DNA of 64,000 nucleotides. It comes from Streptomyces sp. MJM8645 (GTDB lineage Bacteria; Actinomycetota; Actinomycetes; Streptomycetales; Streptomycetaceae). The number at the start of each line of letters is the position of its first letter. Position 1 is the stretch's first letter. Shown in pieces: positions 23,401 through 31,630 of this stretch. The stretch lies in the NCBI RefSeq assembly GCF_001625365.1, contig NZ_LJJF01000001.1, positions 5,010,001-5,074,000 on the forward strand. The letters run 5' to 3'. The notes beneath the pieces were generated by a model. That model was not told the DNA's origin. It did no database searches and saw only the letters and a list, made by a program, of their open reading frames with translations. The translations under genes and the position numbers were made by a program.

Positions 23401-25135
23401 GGGACTCGTAGACCATCTCCTCGTCGAGCTCTCCGACCCGGCCGCCGCCTTTTTTAGGGTCGGCGCCGGCGATGAAGACGCCGAACAGGCCGCGGTCGGG
23501 GATGGTGCCGCCGGAGGTGACGGCGAGCCGCTGGGCGCCGGGGCGGCCGGTCACGGTGCCGGCCACCCGGTCCCAGACCACCCGGGGGCGCAACTCGGCG
23601 AAGGCGTCGGAGGGGTAGCGGCCGGCCAGCATGTCGAGCACGGCCTCGAAGGCGGACTGCGGGAGGGTGGCGAAGGGCGCGGCGCGGCGGACCACGGTGA
23701 GCAGGTCGTCCACCGGCCAGGCGTCCAGCGCCGTCATCGCGACCAGTTGCTGGGCGAGCACGTCCAGCGGGTTGCGCGGGACGCGCAGCGCTTCGATCCG
23801 GCCGGCCCGCATCCGCTCGGTGACCACGGCGGACTGCACCAGGTCCCCGCGGTACTTGGGGAAGAAGACGCCGGTGGAGACGGCGCCGACCTGGTGGCCG
23901 GCCCGGCCGACCCGTTGCAGGCCGGAGGCGACCGAGGGCGGGGACTCGACCTGGACGACCAGCTCGACGGCGCCCATGTCGATGCCCAGTTCCAGGCTGG
24001 AGGTGGCGACCACGGCGGGCAGCCGGCCGGCCTTCAACTCCTCCTCGACCAGCGCCCGCTGCTCCTTGGAGACCGAGCCGTGGTGGGCGCGCGCGATGAC
24101 CGGCGGGGCGCCCTTGGCGACGCCGGACTCGGCCATCAGCTGGGCGGGGGAGTGCGCCTCGGGCAGCGGCTCACCGGTGGCCCGTTCGAGGGCGATCTCG
24201 TTCAGCCGGTTGCACAGGCGCTCGGCGAGGCGGCGGGAGTTGGCGAAGACGATGGTCGAGCGGTGCGCCTGCACCAGGTCGACGATCCGCTCCTCGACGT
24301 GCGGCCAGATCGACGCCTGCCGCTGCGGGTCGGCGTCGGAGGAGGCGCCGGTGGCCGGGGCCGCGGGCAGGTCGTCCAGGTCGGGGACGGGGACGACCAC
24401 CGACAGGTCGAACTCCTTGGCGGCGGCGGGCTGGACGACGACGGCGCCGCGCTGCGGGCTGAGGTAGCGGGCCACCTCCTCGACCGGGCGGACGGTCGCG
24501 GATAGGCCGATCCGGCGGGCCGGGCGCTCCAGCAGTTCGTCCAGCCGCTCCAGGCTGAGCGCGAGGTGGGCGCCGCGCTTGGTGCCGGCGACGGCGTGCA
24601 CCTCGTCGAGGATCACCGTGTCGACGCCGCGCAGCGCCTCCCGGGAGGCGGAGGTGAGCAGCAGGAACAGCGACTCGGGGGTGGTGATCAGGATGTCCGG
24701 CGGATGGGTGGCGAAGCGGCGGCGGTCGGCGGCGGGGGTGTCGCCGGAGCGGGTGGCGACCTGGACCTCGGGCTCGGGCAGGCCGAGCCGGACGGCGGCC
24801 TGGCGCAGGCCGGTCAGCGGGGCGCGCAGGTTGCGCTCGACGTCCACCGCGAGGGCCTTGAGCGGTGACACGTACAGGACCCGGCAGCGGCGCTTGGGGT
24901 CCGCCGGGGGCGGGGTGCTGCTCAGCCGGTCCAGGGCGGAGAGGAAGGCGGCGAGCGTCTTGCCGGAGCCGGTGGGGGCGACCACCAGGACGTCGGTGTC
25001 CTGCCGGATGGCGCGCCAGGCCTCGGCCTGGGCGGTGGTGGGGGCGGAGAAGGCGCCGGTGAACCAGGCCCGGGTGGTCGGGGCGAATCCGGCCAGGGGG
25101 TCGTCGTTCGGCGGGGTCGGGTGCGGGGGCGCCAT
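20402..25135 (-). CDS. lhr: Lhr-type ATP-dependent helicase (Large helicase-related)
   Basis: 1577-residue superfamily-2 helicase of the long Lhr class, implicated in DNA repair. Helicase motifs near the N-terminus are Walker A APTGSGKT (about 53-60), motif Ia YVSPLKAL, motif II DEVH (about 173), motif III LSATV, motif IV-VI in TIVFANSRRLAERL, ATSSLELGIDMG and QRVGRAGHQVG. A winged-helix domain and the long Lhr C-terminal region (DEEMVYESRVGDVFTLGTTSWRI and beyond) follow. In mycobacteria Lhr is SOS-inducible; no SOS box was seen here. Start is ATG at 25135. The gene is monocistronic and divergent from the subtilisin gene. Confidence 0.93.
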   Translation of the reverse strand: MAPPHPTPPNDDPLAGFAPTTRAWFTGAFSAPTTAQAEAWRAIRQDTDVLVVAPTGSGKTLAAFLSALDRLSSTPPPADPKRRCRVLYVSPLKALAVDVERNLRAPLTGLRQAAVRLGLPEPEVQVATRSGDTPAADRRRFATHPPDILITTPESLFLLLTSASREALRGVDTVILDEVHAVAGTKRGAHLALSLERLDELLERPARRIGLSATVRPVEEVARYLSPQRGAVVVQPAAAKEFDLSVVVPVPDLDDLPAAPATGASSDADPQRQASIWPHVEERIVDLVQAHRSTIVFANSRRLAERLCNRLNEIALERATGEPLPEAHSPAQLMAESGVAKGAPPVIARAHHGSVSKEQRALVEEELKAGRLPAVVATSSLELGIDMGAVELVVQVESPPSVASGLQRVGRAGHQVGAVSTGVFFPKYRGDLVQSAVVTERMRAGRIEALRVPRNPLDVLAQQLVAMTALDAWPVDDLLTVVRRAAPFATLPQSAFEAVLDMLAGRYPSDAFAELRPRVVWDRVAGTVTGRPGAQRLAVTSGGTIPDRGLFGVFIAGADPKKGGGRVGELDEEMVYESRVGDVFTLGTTSWRIQEITHDKVLVTPAPGVPGRLPFWKGDTLGRPLELGRALGAFTRELSALQPAAATARLHRAGLDDWAAANLLDYLAQQRAATGHLPDDRTIVVERFRDELGDWRIVIHSPFGAQVHAPWALALGARLREKHGLDPQVMHADDGIVLRLPDADLLATDFDFTSPPERSGSDEAPVGADAALFDAAEIEQLVTDQVGGSALFASRFRECAGRALLLPRRSPGRRTPLWQQRQRAAQLLEVASEYGSFPIVLEAVRECLQDVFDVPGLVELMGDLESRAVRLVEVTTPEPSPFARSLLFGYVAQFLYEGDSPLAERRAAALSLDSRLLSELLGQAELSELLDPQVLAELEAELQRLTPERRIKDAEGVADALRLLGPLTEAELAARGAEPLWALELEAARRVIQVRIAGERRWSAVEDAGRLRDALGTPLPVGVPEAFTEPVKDPLGDLLARYARTHGPFAAAEAAARFGLGTAVVTGTLHRLTAAGRLVQGQFRPPVARRPPSPEALGATPPDHTTTEWCDAEVLRRLRRRSLAALRQEVEPVPPRALAAFLPQWQHLAGHRLSGPDGLLRVVEQLQGTALPASALEKLILPARLTGYSPGLLDELTAAGEIGWCGAGALPGKDGWLSLHLAEHAHLLRPEPVPPALTPVHSALMAALAGGYGLFFRQLVQQLPEETPEPEIVEALWDLVWAGYVTNDTLAPLRALLGSGRTAGATAHRAPRATPRGRYGGAGRAFGRVGGALRGGPPTVAGRWSLLPAFTTDPTVRATTQAQSLLDRHGLVTRGAVAAERVPGGFAGVYRVLAAMEERGRARRGYFVEGLGGAQFAMEGAADRLRSVNGRLERARAAEWPAAPATEPPQVLVLAAADPANAYGSALPWPEPPTAPGAKEARAHRPGRKAGALVVLVDGELALYVERGGKSLLAWPEDGAIRALAVGALAAAVREGALGSVTVERANGEPALGSALGAALEEAGFHATPRGLRLRSS

Positions 25136-25307
25136 GCCCCCATGGTGCCGGGTGGCACCGACAACCGGGGTGGGGGAGCGGAGGTCGCACGGGTGTGGTG
25201 AGCATGGGTGTAGTTAAAGGAGCAAAAAGGCAAATCCGCTCATATGGTGATGAATCAGGCCAGTGACCCACCCCCGACCCACCGGACCGACGAGCGGAGA
25301 CCGTGCG

Positions 25308-26909
25308 ATGGCGCAGGTGAACCCGTCCGGCGGTCCCGCCCGTGCCGCCCGCCGCCGCGTCCGCGGGCCCGCCCGGGCGCTGCTCGCGATGCTGCTCACC
25401 GCACTCGTGGTCGGCGGCGCCGTCCCGTACGTCTCCGGATCCGGCCGGCCCTACCTCAGCTACCTGGTGCTCGCCGAGCAGGAGGACGCCGCCGGGGCCG
25501 CCCTGGCCGGGGCCGAGAGCCGGGCGGCGGGCGGGCAGGTGGTCCAGGAGTACCCGCAGATCGGGGCCGTCCTGGCGTACGCCACCGGCGGCTTCGCGGG
25601 CACGCTGCGGGCCCGGCCCGGGATCGCCGCCGTCGGCACCACCCGGACCGAACCGGTGGTCGCCCCGCCCCGCCTGCTGGACGGCGCCGGGGACTTCGCC
25701 GCCGGTACCGACCGCGCCGACCGCGCCGGCCGCAGCAGCACCGATCACGCCCGTCGCGACAGCGATCACGCCCGGCGCAGCAGCACCGACAGCGCCCGGC
25801 GCGACAGCACCGACCGGCAGGACGGCGGCACCGTCACGGTGCCCGACCCGAGCGAGGGCGACCCGTGGAACCTCGCCATGCTCGGCGGCGCCGGCTCCCG
25901 GGCCGGCGACACCTCCACCGGGATCCGCGGTCCCGCCGGCGCGCCGACCGCCGACGCACTGCACAAGGTGCTGGTCGCGGTGCTCGACTCCGGCGTCGAC
26001 GACACCCACCCCGACCTGCGCGCCGCCGTCGACCCGAAGGCCTCCGTCTCCTGCGCCGACGGCCGGCCCGACGCCCGCTCCGGCTCCTGGCGGCCCGACC
26101 CCGGGGTCAGCGAGAGTGGCCACGGCACCCACGTCGCCGGGATCGTCGGCGCAACCCGGGACGGCCACGGCATCACCGGGGTCGCGCCGGGCGTGCGGAT
26201 CGCCGCCGTCCGGCTGCTCGGACCGCTCGGCCAGTACTACGCCGAGAACATCGTCTGCGGCATGCTCTGGGCCGCCGACCACGGCGCCAAGGCGATCAAC
26301 AACAGCTACTTCGCCGACCCGTGGAAGTACAACTGCCCGGAGGACCAGGACCAGGCCGCGCTGATCGCCGCCGTCGGCCGGGCCTCCGGCTACGCCCAGC
26401 GCAAGGGTGCCGTCGTGGTCGCCTCGGCGGGCAACGACGGGCAGGACCTCGGCGCCGCCCGGACGGACGAGCGCAGCCCCAACGACCGGGTCTCCGGCCC
26501 GGCCCGCTCCCGCTACCTGGGCACCGAGTGCATCCGGCTGCCCGGCGAACTGCCCGGCGTCGTCACCGTCACCGCCGTCAACCGGGACGGCCGCCCGTCC
26601 GGCTATTCGAACTACGGCCGCGGCCGGGTCTCGCTGGCCGCCCCCGGCGGCGACCCGGACAGCGGGCCGCAGGGCGCGATCGTCTCCGACTGGCCGGGCG
26701 GGCAGTACGCGGCACTGGCCGGCACCTCGATGGCGGCGGCGCACGTCACCGGCGCGGTCGCGGTGGCCGCCGCCCTGCACCCGGACTACGGCTCCGGCCC
26801 GCTCGCCGCCCTGCTCGCCGGCACCGCGGCGGCCGCCTGCCCGCCCGGGCCGTACGCCTGCGGGGCCCGGCAGTACTTCGGTGCCGGGCTGCTCGCGCTG
26901 CCGCGCTGA
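25308..26909 (+). CDS. S8-family serine protease (subtilisin-like), exported or membrane-anchored
   Basis: 533 residues. A basic N-terminus and hydrophobic segment (about 24-44, ALLAMLLTALVVGGAVPYV) form a signal peptide or anchor. The catalytic triad is Asp227 (VAVLDSGVDDTHPDL), His272 (GHGTHVAGIVG) and Ser474 (GTSMAAAHVTG), with oxyanion Asn in AINNS. A charged linker of Ser/Thr-Asp-Arg-Arg repeats lies at about 138-167. There is no C-terminal anchor of the mycosin type, so it need not belong to a type VII system, and none is encoded nearby. ATG at 25308 is chosen for GGAGA eight bases upstream; an in-frame ATG-less extension to 25263 is unlikely. Confidence 0.88.
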   Translation: MAQVNPSGGPARAARRRVRGPARALLAMLLTALVVGGAVPYVSGSGRPYLSYLVLAEQEDAAGAALAGAESRAAGGQVVQEYPQIGAVLAYATGGFAGTLRARPGIAAVGTTRTEPVVAPPRLLDGAGDFAAGTDRADRAGRSSTDHARRDSDHARRSSTDSARRDSTDRQDGGTVTVPDPSEGDPWNLAMLGGAGSRAGDTSTGIRGPAGAPTADALHKVLVAVLDSGVDDTHPDLRAAVDPKASVSCADGRPDARSGSWRPDPGVSESGHGTHVAGIVGATRDGHGITGVAPGVRIAAVRLLGPLGQYYAENIVCGMLWAADHGAKAINNSYFADPWKYNCPEDQDQAALIAAVGRASGYAQRKGAVVVASAGNDGQDLGAARTDERSPNDRVSGPARSRYLGTECIRLPGELPGVVTVTAVNRDGRPSGYSNYGRGRVSLAAPGGDPDSGPQGAIVSDWPGGQYAALAGTSMAAAHVTGAVAVAAALHPDYGSGPLAALLAGTAAAACPPGPYACGARQYFGAGLLALPR

Positions 26910-26962
26910 GGCGGGCGGAAAACCGGGTGGCGCCGTCCGGGCGGGTCGGTGAGGATCGGGGC

Positions 26963-27553
26963 GTGACCGTCTTCCTCACCGCCGAGCGGCTGGTGCTGCG
27001 CCGCTTCACCGCAGCGGACGTCGACCACCTGGTCGAACTGGACGGCGACCCGGAGGTGATGCGCCACCTCACCGGCGGGCGGCCGACCGCGCGGGAGCGG
27101 GTCGAGGGCGAACTGCTGCCGCTGTATCTCGCGCACTACCGGCGGTACGGCGACCTCGGCTGGTGGGCGGCCGAGGAGCGGGCCGGCGGGGCCTTCCTGG
27201 GCTGGTTCGAGTTCCGGCCGACGCGGGAGGGCGACCGCTCCGAGGTCGAGCTGGGGTACCGGCTGCGCCGGGCCGCCTGGGGGCTCGGGTACGCGACGGA
27301 GGGGGCGCGGGCGCTGGTCCGCCGCGGCTTCACCGAACTGGGCGTGCGGCGGGTGGTGGCGTACACGATGACGGTCAACGCGGGCTCGCGGCGGGTCATG
27401 GAGAAGACCGGGCTGTCGTTCGTCCGCACCTTCCACGAGGACTACCCGGAGGCGATCCCCGGCAGCGAGCACGGCGAGGTCGAGTACGCGCTGACGGCCG
27501 GGCAGTGGCGGGCCCCGGACGGCGCCGCGCGGTCCGGGATACTGGAGCCATGA
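26963..27553 (+). CDS. GNAT-family N-acetyltransferase (RimJ/RimL-like)
   Basis: 196-residue Acetyltransf_3-type protein. It opens with TAERLVLRRFTAADVDHLVEL, and the acetyl-CoA loop is LRRAAWGLGYATEGARALV near 95-113, followed by VVAYTMTVNAGSRRVMEKTGL. These are the hallmarks of RimJ/RimL-like enzymes that acetylate protein N-termini or small amines. The substrate is unknown. It starts at GTG 26963 and overlaps the next gene by ATGA (27550-27553), so the two are translationally coupled. Confidence 0.82.
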   Translation: MTVFLTAERLVLRRFTAADVDHLVELDGDPEVMRHLTGGRPTARERVEGELLPLYLAHYRRYGDLGWWAAEERAGGAFLGWFEFRPTREGDRSEVELGYRLRRAAWGLGYATEGARALVRRGFTELGVRRVVAYTMTVNAGSRRVMEKTGLSFVRTFHEDYPEAIPGSEHGEVEYALTAGQWRAPDGAARSGILEP

Positions 27554-27744
27554 GGCTGACGGAGTTCTGGCGACGGATGCACGCGCACTTCGGGGAGACG
27601 TACGCGGAGTCCTTCGCCTCCGACCATGTGATGAGCGAACTCGGCGGGCGGACGGTGCGGCAGGCACTGGAGTCGGGCTGGGAGGCCAAGGACGTCTGGC
27701 GGGTGGTCTGCGAGACCCAGGGCGTCTCCGGCGTGCTGCGTTGA
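27550..27744 (+). CDS. DUF3046 family small protein
   Basis: 64 residues beginning MRLTEFWRRMHAHFG and containing SFASDHVMSELGGRTVRQAL and WEAKDVWRVVCE, the conserved blocks of DUF3046. This family is found in actinobacteria, commonly close to recA as here. No function is established. The start ATG overlaps the stop of the acetyltransferase gene (ATGA). Confidence 0.85.
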   Translation: MRLTEFWRRMHAHFGETYAESFASDHVMSELGGRTVRQALESGWEAKDVWRVVCETQGVSGVLR

Positions 27745-27828
27745 CCACCGCCCGCCCGCGGGACCGACCCCGCCCCGGCGGGGTGCCCGGTGCTCGGGCG
27801 GCTCCGGGGGATGGGTGAGACTGTCGGA

Positions 27829-29085
27829 GTGACAAGCAGCGCAGAAGCACAGAATTCGGACAGGACGGCGCGGGTCGCCGACGAGGCTCCGGGCCCGCCG
27901 CCCGAACCGCGGCTGCCGGAGGGCGAGGCCGGCGGCCTCTGGGGTGGCGGGATGCCGCGCTGGCTGCCCCGGGCGATGGTGCTGGCCCTGGTGCTGGTCG
28001 GGCTGTTCCAGCTCGCCGACTGGGCCTTCCACCAGCTGATCGACCTCTTCGTGATGCTGCTGGTGGCCTTCTTCCTCTCGTTGGCGCTGGAGCCGGCCGT
28101 CGACCGGATGGCGGCGCGCGGGGTGCGTCGCGGGATCGGCACCTTCCTGGTGTTCGTCGCGGTGGGGATCGCGGTGATCGGGTTCCTCGCGGCGCTCGGC
28201 ACGCTGTTGGTCGATCAGGTCGCGAAGATCGCCGGGGACCTGCCGCACCTGGTCGACAACCTGATCAACTGGGTGAACCGGACGTTCCATCAGGACCTGT
28301 CGCTGGGCGAGCTGCAGAAGAAGCTGCTCAAGGACTCCGGCGCGATCGAGAGCTACGCCCAGCAGGCCGCCGACAACGTCTGGGGCCTCTCCTCCACCGT
28401 GATCGGCGGGCTCTTCCAGGCCTTCACGGTCGGGCTGTTCACCTTCTACTTCACCGCCGAGGGCCCGCGGGTCCGCCGGACGGTCTGCTCGATGCTGCCG
28501 CCCGCCAAGCAGGGCGAGGTGCTGCGGGCCTGGGAGATCGCCCTCGCCAAGACCGGCGGCTACCTGTACTCCCGGGCGCTGCTCGCGGTGGTCTCCGCGG
28601 CCGGGCACTGGGTGATGTTCGCGCTGCTCGACCTGCCGTACGCGGCCGCGCTGGCGGTCTGGGTCGGCGTCATGTCGCAGTTCGTGCCGACCATCGGGAC
28701 GTACCTGGCCGGCGCGCTGCCGGTGCTGGTGGCGCTCACCGTGCAGCCGGTGGACGCGCTCTGGGTGCTGATCTTCGTGGTGGTCTACCAGCAGGTCGAG
28801 AACTACCTGCTGCACCCGAGGATCACCGCGCGGACGGTGGACGTGCACCCGGCGGTCGCGTTCGGCGCGGTGATCGCGGGCGCGGCGCTGCTCGGCGCGG
28901 TGGGCGCGCTGATCGCCATCCCGGCGGCGGCCACCTTGCAGGGCTTCGTCGGGACGTACGTGCGGCGGTACGAGGTGGCCACCGACCCGCGGATCGACCG
29001 GGGCGAGCAGCGGCGGGCCCGGCGGGAGCTGCGCCGGGAGGCGGCGCGGCGGCTGCGGCGGATGGTCGGCGGCGACGGGAGGTGA
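27829..29085 (+). CDS. AI-2E family transporter (PF01594-type membrane protein)
   Basis: 418-residue polytopic membrane protein of the AI-2E/TqsA/PerM family. Two hydrophobic hairpins open it (about 43-110), a long extracytoplasmic helical region follows (130-200), then several segments with the family blocks GLFTFYFTAEGP, SQFVPTIGTYLAG and QQVENYLLHPRI. Members export signals, lipids or ions; the substrate here cannot be inferred. GTG at 27829 is chosen because the protein conservation begins after a hydrophilic Pro/Glu-rich N-terminus. The Arg-rich C-terminal tail is cytoplasmic. Confidence 0.82.
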   Translation: MTSSAEAQNSDRTARVADEAPGPPPEPRLPEGEAGGLWGGGMPRWLPRAMVLALVLVGLFQLADWAFHQLIDLFVMLLVAFFLSLALEPAVDRMAARGVRRGIGTFLVFVAVGIAVIGFLAALGTLLVDQVAKIAGDLPHLVDNLINWVNRTFHQDLSLGELQKKLLKDSGAIESYAQQAADNVWGLSSTVIGGLFQAFTVGLFTFYFTAEGPRVRRTVCSMLPPAKQGEVLRAWEIALAKTGGYLYSRALLAVVSAAGHWVMFALLDLPYAAALAVWVGVMSQFVPTIGTYLAGALPVLVALTVQPVDALWVLIFVVVYQQVENYLLHPRITARTVDVHPAVAFGAVIAGAALLGAVGALIAIPAAATLQGFVGTYVRRYEVATDPRIDRGEQRRARRELRREAARRLRRMVGGDGR

Positions 29086-29124
29086 CCCGGCCGGTGGTGG
29101 TGGCACCGTTCGGACGTGCGAAGC

Positions 29125-29153
29125 TTGAATCGAACATTTGTTCTCTGTACTCT
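29125..29153 (+). promoter_or_regulatory. recA promoter with SOS box (LexA operator) in the spacer
   Basis: TTGAAT (29125-29130), a 17-nt spacer and TACTCT (29148-29153). The 16-mer TCGAACATTTGTTCTC at 29130-29145 fills the spacer and matches the Gram-positive SOS consensus (C)GAACNNNNGTTC perfectly in its core. LexA binding would block RNA polymerase directly. Confidence 0.88.
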
Positions 29154-29262
29154 CCGGCGAGGAGTTTTCCACAGGCGGAGCCGGGTCGGGCTCGTTTGTC
29201 AGTGGGACGCGCTAGCGTCGAGGACGATGAAGCGCACAGCACAGAACCCGAGGGTGGAAGCC

Positions 29263-30381
29263 ATGGCAGGTACGGACCGCGAGAAGGCCCTTGAGAACGC
29301 ACTCGCTCAGATCGAGCGGCAGTTCGGCAAGGGCTCGGTGATGCGCCTGGGCGAGAAGGCCAACGAGCCGATCGACGTGATCCCCACCGGGTCCACCGCC
29401 CTGGACGTCGCCCTCGGTGTCGGCGGTATCCCGCGCGGCCGGGTGGTCGAGATCTACGGCCCCGAGTCCTCCGGCAAGACCACCCTGACCCTGCACCTGG
29501 CGGCCAACGCCCAGCGGGCCGGCGGCACGGTCGCCTTCGTCGACGCGGAGCACGCGCTCGATCCCGAGTACGCCAAGAAGCTCGGCGTGGACACCGACGC
29601 CCTGCTGGTCAGCCAGCCGGACACCGGTGAGCAGGCGCTGGAGATCACGGACATGCTGATCCGCTCCGGCGCTGTCGACCTGATCATCATCGACTCGGTC
29701 GCGGCGCTCGTCCCGCGTGCGGAGATCGAGGGCGAGATGGGTGACTCGCACGTCGGTCTGCAGGCCCGGCTGATGAGCCAGGCGCTGCGCAAGATCGCCG
29801 GTGCGCTGAACCAGTCGGGCACCACGGCGGTGTTCATCAACCAGCTGCGCGAGAAGATCGGCGTCATGTTCGGCTCGCCGGAGACCACGACCGGTGGCCG
29901 GGCGCTGAAGTTCTACGCCTCGGTCCGGCTGGACATCCGCCGGATCGAGACCCTGAAGGACGGCACCGAGGCGGTCGGCAACCGCACCCGCGTCAAGGTG
30001 GTCAAGAACAAGGTCGCCGCGCCGTTCAAGCAGGCCGAGTTCGACATCCTCTACGGCATCGGCATCAGCCGCGAGGGCGGCCTGATCGACATGGGCGTCG
30101 AGCACGGCTTCATCCGCAAGTCCGGTGCCTGGTACACCTACGAGGGCGACCAGCTCGGCCAGGGCAAGGAGAACGCCCGCAACTTCCTGCGGGACAACCC
30201 GCAGCTCGCCGACGAGATCGAGCGGAAGATCAAGGGCAAGCTCGGCATCGGCCCGAAGACCGAGGAGCCGGCCGAGGGCGAGGCGGCGGCTGCTGCCGCC
30301 GACGGCGCCGCGAAGCCGATCACCGCGACCGCCGCCAAGACGGCCGCGGCGAAGAAGACGGCGGCGGCCGCCAAGGCCTGA
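29263..30381 (+). CDS. recA: Recombinase RecA
   Basis: 372-residue DNA strand-exchange protein and co-protease for LexA self-cleavage. Landmarks are Walker A GPESSGKTT (about 66-74), the MAW region, Walker B VDLIIIDSVAALVP, loop L1 around EGEMGDSHVGLQARLMSQALRK (abbreviated family block) and loop L2 NQLREKIGVMFGSPETTTGG. The last 40 residues are an Ala/Lys-rich tail typical of Streptomyces RecA. Start is ATG at 29263 (MAGTDREKAL); the in-frame ATG at 29227 would add 12 non-conserved residues. recX follows with a 4-nt gap, so they are co-transcribed. Confidence 0.97.
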   Translation: MAGTDREKALENALAQIERQFGKGSVMRLGEKANEPIDVIPTGSTALDVALGVGGIPRGRVVEIYGPESSGKTTLTLHLAANAQRAGGTVAFVDAEHALDPEYAKKLGVDTDALLVSQPDTGEQALEITDMLIRSGAVDLIIIDSVAALVPRAEIEGEMGDSHVGLQARLMSQALRKIAGALNQSGTTAVFINQLREKIGVMFGSPETTTGGRALKFYASVRLDIRRIETLKDGTEAVGNRTRVKVVKNKVAAPFKQAEFDILYGIGISREGGLIDMGVEHGFIRKSGAWYTYEGDQLGQGKENARNFLRDNPQLADEIERKIKGKLGIGPKTEEPAEGEAAAAAADGAAKPITATAAKTAAAKKTAAAAKA

Positions 30382-30385
30382 ACCG

Positions 30386-31474
30386 TTGACGCAGCACGAC
30401 GCAGTGGGTGAGGGCGGCCCGGCGGGTCCGGACGGCGACGACTACGGGCCGCCGGACTGGTTCGCCGCCGTGGAGGGGGAGCCGGAGCCGCCGTTCGAGG
30501 CGACGCCCCGGGCGCGGTCGCAGTCCCGGAAGGGGCGGCGGCGGGAGCGGTCCTCTGCCGCACAGTGGGCATCCGGTTCGGAGCCGGAGTTCGACCGGGA
30601 GCCGGCCCGGGCGGTGCGCGGCGCGGCGCCCGGGCCGGCACCGGCGGAGCCGTCGGTCGGCGAGCTCGGGCTGGTCTCCGCCTCAGAACTGCCCACCGGC
30701 CGCCGCAGGCGGCGCTCGGCACTGGCGGCCGAGGAGTTCGACGAGGCCGGCTCCCCGGCGGCGGGCGAGGGCCGGAGCGAGGCCGGGGCGGTCGGTCACG
30801 GGGGTGTGACCGCCCCGGCCCCGCACACCGGTCTCGGCGCGCGTCGTGGGCGGCGCGCTGCGGCCGGGCGCTCCGCCGGGCACGCCTCGGACGAGACAGG
30901 CGCTCCGGGCGACGCGCACGACCCCTCCGCCCGTACCGGCCGAACCGGGCGGAAGCGGGCCGGGGCCGAGGAGACGGCCGATCCCGAGACCCGCGCCCGC
31001 GACATCTGCCTGCGGCTGCTCACCGGCGCCGCCAAGAGCCGCAAACAGCTCGCCGACGCCCTGCGCAAGCGGGAGATCCCGGACGACGTCGCCGACGAGG
31101 TGCTCACCCGGCTCGAAGAGGTCGGGCTGATCGACGACGCGGCCTTCGCCGCGGCCTGGGTGGAGTCCCGGCACGCCGTCCGGGGCCTGTCCCGGCGGGC
31201 GCTGGCCCAGGAACTGCGCACCAAGGGCGTGGCCGCGGACCTGGTCGAACAGGCCGTCGCCCAGCTCGACCACGACGACGAGACCGAGGCCGCCCGGGCG
31301 CTGGTCGACCGCAAGCTGCGGTCCACCCGAGGGCTGGACCCGCAGGTCCGGATGCGGCGGCTGGTCGGCGTGCTGGCCCGGCGCGGCTACTCCGAGGGGC
31401 TGGCGTTCCGGGTGGTGCGGAGCGCGCTGGACGAGGAGGAGCCGGGCGAACCGTCAGGAACCGGGAGGGACTAG
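30386..31474 (+). CDS. recX: RecA regulator RecX with a long N-terminal extension
   Basis: 362 residues. The three tandem helical repeats of RecX fill the C-terminal 155 residues: RARDICLRLLTGAAKSRKQL near 205, VADEVLTRLEEVGLIDDAAFA, and a final RRLVGVLARRGYSEGLAF near 335. RecX binds the RecA filament groove and limits its activity. The first 200 residues are disordered, rich in Arg, Glu, Ala and Pro, with no recognisable domain, making the protein about twice the usual size. TTG at 30386 lies 4 nt after the recA stop; GTG at 30404 is an alternative. No strong ribosome site is seen, so translation is probably coupled to recA. Confidence 0.87.
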   Translation: MTQHDAVGEGGPAGPDGDDYGPPDWFAAVEGEPEPPFEATPRARSQSRKGRRRERSSAAQWASGSEPEFDREPARAVRGAAPGPAPAEPSVGELGLVSASELPTGRRRRRSALAAEEFDEAGSPAAGEGRSEAGAVGHGGVTAPAPHTGLGARRGRRAAAGRSAGHASDETGAPGDAHDPSARTGRTGRKRAGAEETADPETRARDICLRLLTGAAKSRKQLADALRKREIPDDVADEVLTRLEEVGLIDDAAFAAAWVESRHAVRGLSRRALAQELRTKGVAADLVEQAVAQLDHDDETEAARALVDRKLRSTRGLDPQVRMRRLVGVLARRGYSEGLAFRVVRSALDEEEPGEPSGTGRD

Positions 31475-31526
31475 TGGCCGTCCGGTAGCCATTGCGTACG
31501 CTTCTTGGTCCAGTCCAGGTCGAGTC

Positions 31527-31555
31527 TTGACCGTTTCGTGACCCGCACCTAGCCT
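31527..31555 (+). promoter_or_regulatory. HrdB-type promoter of the RNase Y gene
   Basis: TTGACC (31527-31532), a 17-nt spacer and TAGCCT (31550-31555), near the vegetative consensus. Transcription would start around 31562, about 70 nt before the ATG. Confidence 0.75.
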
Positions 31556-31630
31556 CGCACTCAGTGCGGGGGCGCTTCCGGACGGCGGTCCACGCCGGGC
31601 GGCGGACAGCGGTGACGGGGAGTGGGCGGC

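Noticed and set aside
25308..26909. The subtilisin as a mycosin of a type VII secretion system
   Set aside because: There is no C-terminal membrane anchor and no ecc or esx genes are nearby.
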